DNA of 39,966 nucleotides, from positions 1 through 39,966 of the forward strand of contig CALHFG010000053.1 of the NCBI GenBank assembly GCA_938029215.1, written 5' to 3'. The DNA comes from an uncultured Acidimicrobiales bacterium. Its GTDB lineage: Bacteria > Actinomycetota > Acidimicrobiia > Acidimicrobiales > SZUA-35. The translations under genes and the position numbers were made by a program. Below are positions 38,160 through 39,966 of the stretch, piece by piece. Position 1 is the first letter of the stretch. Each line of letters opens with the position of its first letter. The notes under the pieces are model-generated. The model ran no database searches, was not told where the DNA came from, and saw only the letters and a program-made list of their open reading frames with translations.

Positions 38160-38187
38160 ACACTAAGAACCCGCGGTTGGTTAGTGT
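38160..38187. repeat. Interrupted hairpin inside the inverted-repeat element
   Basis: ACACTAA pairs with TTAGTGT (7 bp) around an inner AACC-CGC-GGTT stem, separated by a small asymmetric bulge (G against GG). A total of 11 base pairs with a 3-base loop. Confidence 0.5.
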
Positions 38188-38266
38188 CACGCCGAAGCCT
38201 AGGCCCTGCGCCGATGAGCAGTCCCCCTGAAGGGGACAACACAGGCCACTGCGGCACACTTGAGGG

Positions 38267-38860
38267 GTGATCGAGATCGTCAGTGAAGATGAAACCCCGG
38301 TGTCTCCAGTTCGTTGGCTATTCCGAGCGGTGGTTGGTTTGGCGATCATCGGCTCGTTCCTCGTCTGGGTCTATGCCCTCAGCGGTGTCGCCCGGCAACC
38401 ACCGCCCGACGAGCTCGACAGCACCAGAGGATTCCTCGACGCCGTGGAAGCAGGGGAGTCCTATCTCGAGATCGACAACCAGCCGGCGTTCTTTGCCCGC
38501 GCCGAGGACGTCTGCGCTGCCACGATGGCCGGGTTGCCCGACGCCAGCACGGCTGGCAACGGACCGGAACGGGCAGAACAGCTGAGGGAGGCAAATGCGA
38601 TGTTGGAAGCGATGATGTCGCAGCTGCGGGTGCTTCCCATGCTGACACCCCGAGACAACGAGTTGCGCGGGAAGTGGCTCGACGACTGGAGCGTCTTGAT
38701 TGGCGACAGAGACCGGTACGCCGACGCCGTCGAGGTCGATCCGGCCGCAATTTTCACCGTGTCCGCAGTAGCCGACGGGGAACGCCTCGAGCGCCGTCTT
38801 GACCGGTTCGCACGAACCAACCTGATGCTCTCGTGCTCCGCCCCCACAGACGTTGGCTGA
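38267..38860 (+). CDS. Unknown single-pass membrane protein
   Basis: I do not recognise this family. 197 residues: a short cytoplasmic N-terminus, one transmembrane helix (about 18-42), then a soluble, mostly helical part that is acidic early on and contains two Cys residues (about 82 and 191) that could pair outside the membrane. GTG 38267 has GAGGG directly against it, too close for a normal ribosome-binding site, so the start is unsure. It lies 20 bp after the inverted-repeat element and upstream of the rRNA leader. Typical of lineage-specific actinobacterial membrane proteins. Confidence 0.6.
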   Translation: MIEIVSEDETPVSPVRWLFRAVVGLAIIGSFLVWVYALSGVARQPPPDELDSTRGFLDAVEAGESYLEIDNQPAFFARAEDVCAATMAGLPDASTAGNGPERAEQLREANAMLEAMMSQLRVLPMLTPRDNELRGKWLDDWSVLIGDRDRYADAVEVDPAAIFTVSAVADGERLERRLDRFARTNLMLSCSAPTDVG

Positions 38861-39304
38861 CAAGAAAGATTTCGGCAGTTTTTCCTGCTCACGGGCCTCT
38901 GTTAAATTAATCGAAAGAATTCCCGATAGTCAGGTTGCGGCATCGTGATGTAGTCCGCTAGATTTGACATCCGCAACTACGGGAACGACAAGCGCTCAAC
39001 TGCTCTGCAGAACGGCGCCCGAAACATCCCACGGCTGCGCAAAGTTTCTCCGGAAACAACCGGGTCCGCACCCACAGCTCCGAGCAATCGCCTGTGTACT
39101 TGCGGCCCTAGCATCTTGAAAACGGAATAGACGAGAAACGCAGCGTGTGCGGAGGGCATCACAACCTAACCAGTGATGCACTTCCGTCAATCAAAATTAT
39201 ATATAGCCGCTCGGTTTGCAGGTGGTACTGCAGATTGGAGCAACCGGATCACGGTGGTCCGCCCGAGAGGGCCTGTCTTCGGACAGCCAAGACCGCCATG
39301 CTCT
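38861..39304 (+). promoter_or_regulatory. rRNA operon promoter and leader region
   Basis: 444 bp without a gene, ahead of 16S. The best promoter guess is TTGCGG (38935-38940), an 18-bp spacer and TAGATT (38959-38964), with an A/T-rich block at about 38901-38912 in the place of an UP element. A second A/T-rich spot, TATATATAG at 39198-39206, could be a further -10 but has no good -35. The leader ends in a structured segment (39253-39297) just before 16S. Promoter calls here are by eye and weak. Confidence 0.45.
39253..39297 (+). other. Structured 16S leader hairpin with UUCG loop
   Basis: CTGTC-TTCG-GACAG (39273-39286) forms a stem closed by a UUCG tetraloop. It is enclosed by GGTGGTC (39253-39259) pairing with GACCGCC (39291-39297) with one G-U pair. 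The outer stem ends 7 bases before the mature 16S 5' end. Likely involved in folding or processing of the rRNA precursor. Confidence 0.5.

Positions 39305-39966
<662 letters not shown>

Larger units (their letters stand above)
38025..38246. repeat. 27-bp inverted repeat pair enclosing 168 bp
   Basis: 38025-38051 and 38220-38246 are exact reverse complements. Each arm includes the self-pairing core GTCCCC-CTGAA-GGGGAC also found in the tandem repeats at 14700-14761. Inside lie a terminator-like hairpin (38057-38075) and another hairpin (38160-38187). No flanking target duplication and no transposase are seen. It fills most of the 292-bp gap between tyrS and the next gene. It could be a MITE-like element or simply two copies of a dispersed hairpin in opposite orientation. 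Confidence 0.7.

Noticed and set aside
38964..38969. TTGACA as -35 box of the rRNA promoter
   Set aside because: No -10-like hexamer is found 16-18 bp downstream (GACAAG is the nearest), so the TTGCGG/TAGATT pair was preferred, itself at low confidence.

Overview
The window is high-GC bacterial DNA with short intergenic gaps and many ATGA or GTGA start/stop overlaps. The gene order argC-argJ-argB-argD-argF-argR-argG-argH is the classic actinobacterial arginine cluster, and the last ~660 bases are the 5' part of a 16S rRNA gene. Together with the monomeric NADP-isocitrate dehydrogenase and an HU protein, this suggests a high-GC actinobacterium. The 16S reads to me like class Acidimicrobiia, an impression that needs a database comparison.

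Layout. (1) 1-2454: the first codons of a minus-strand SDR oxidoreductase with a palindromic operator-like site, then a membrane GGDEF-EAL protein. (2) 2483-10421: a barstar-like gene, then a long minus-strand run read right to left: unknown membrane protein, CorA transporter, DUF2254 membrane protein, DUF1499 protein, MmcQ/YjbR protein, monomeric isocitrate dehydrogenase, AzlC and AzlD. (3) 10495-14125: glcD-glcE-glcF, a three-subunit glycolate oxidase, meeting a convergent RidA gene. (4) 14487-15055: repeat-rich, hairpin-rich DNA behind an HU gene. (5) 15334-18400: a flavin disulfide-reductase relative, and an unusual DEAD-box protein whose catalytic motifs are eroded while its rRNA-binding tail is kept. 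(6) 18544-27137: the arginine cluster, starting from what looks like a leaderless promoter overlapped by an ArgR box. (7) 27185-32224: DinB-like protein, GNAT acetyltransferase, a second GGDEF-EAL protein, NADPH:FMN reductase and 3-methyladenine DNA glycosylase. (8) 32332-36659: HEAT-like membrane protein, processive family-2 glycosyltransferase and BcsB-like exported protein, probably an exopolysaccharide synthase. (9) 36685-39966: tyrS, an inverted-repeat element, a small membrane protein, the rRNA leader and partial 16S.

How they work together. The arginine genes cover ornithine synthesis from glutamate by the acetyl cycle (argC, J, B, D), conversion to arginine (argF, G, H) and the repressor. 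The glc genes oxidise glycolate to glyoxylate. Two c-di-GMP enzymes sit in the same window as a polysaccharide synthase, but any link between them is inference.

The best candidates for something undescribed are the degenerate DEAD-box protein, the HEAT/GT2/BcsB-like module, the 14-codon reading frame bridging argJ and argB, and the dispersed hairpin repeat that forms a 27-bp inverted pair beside tyrS. No CRISPR array, transposase, phage gene or tRNA was seen.
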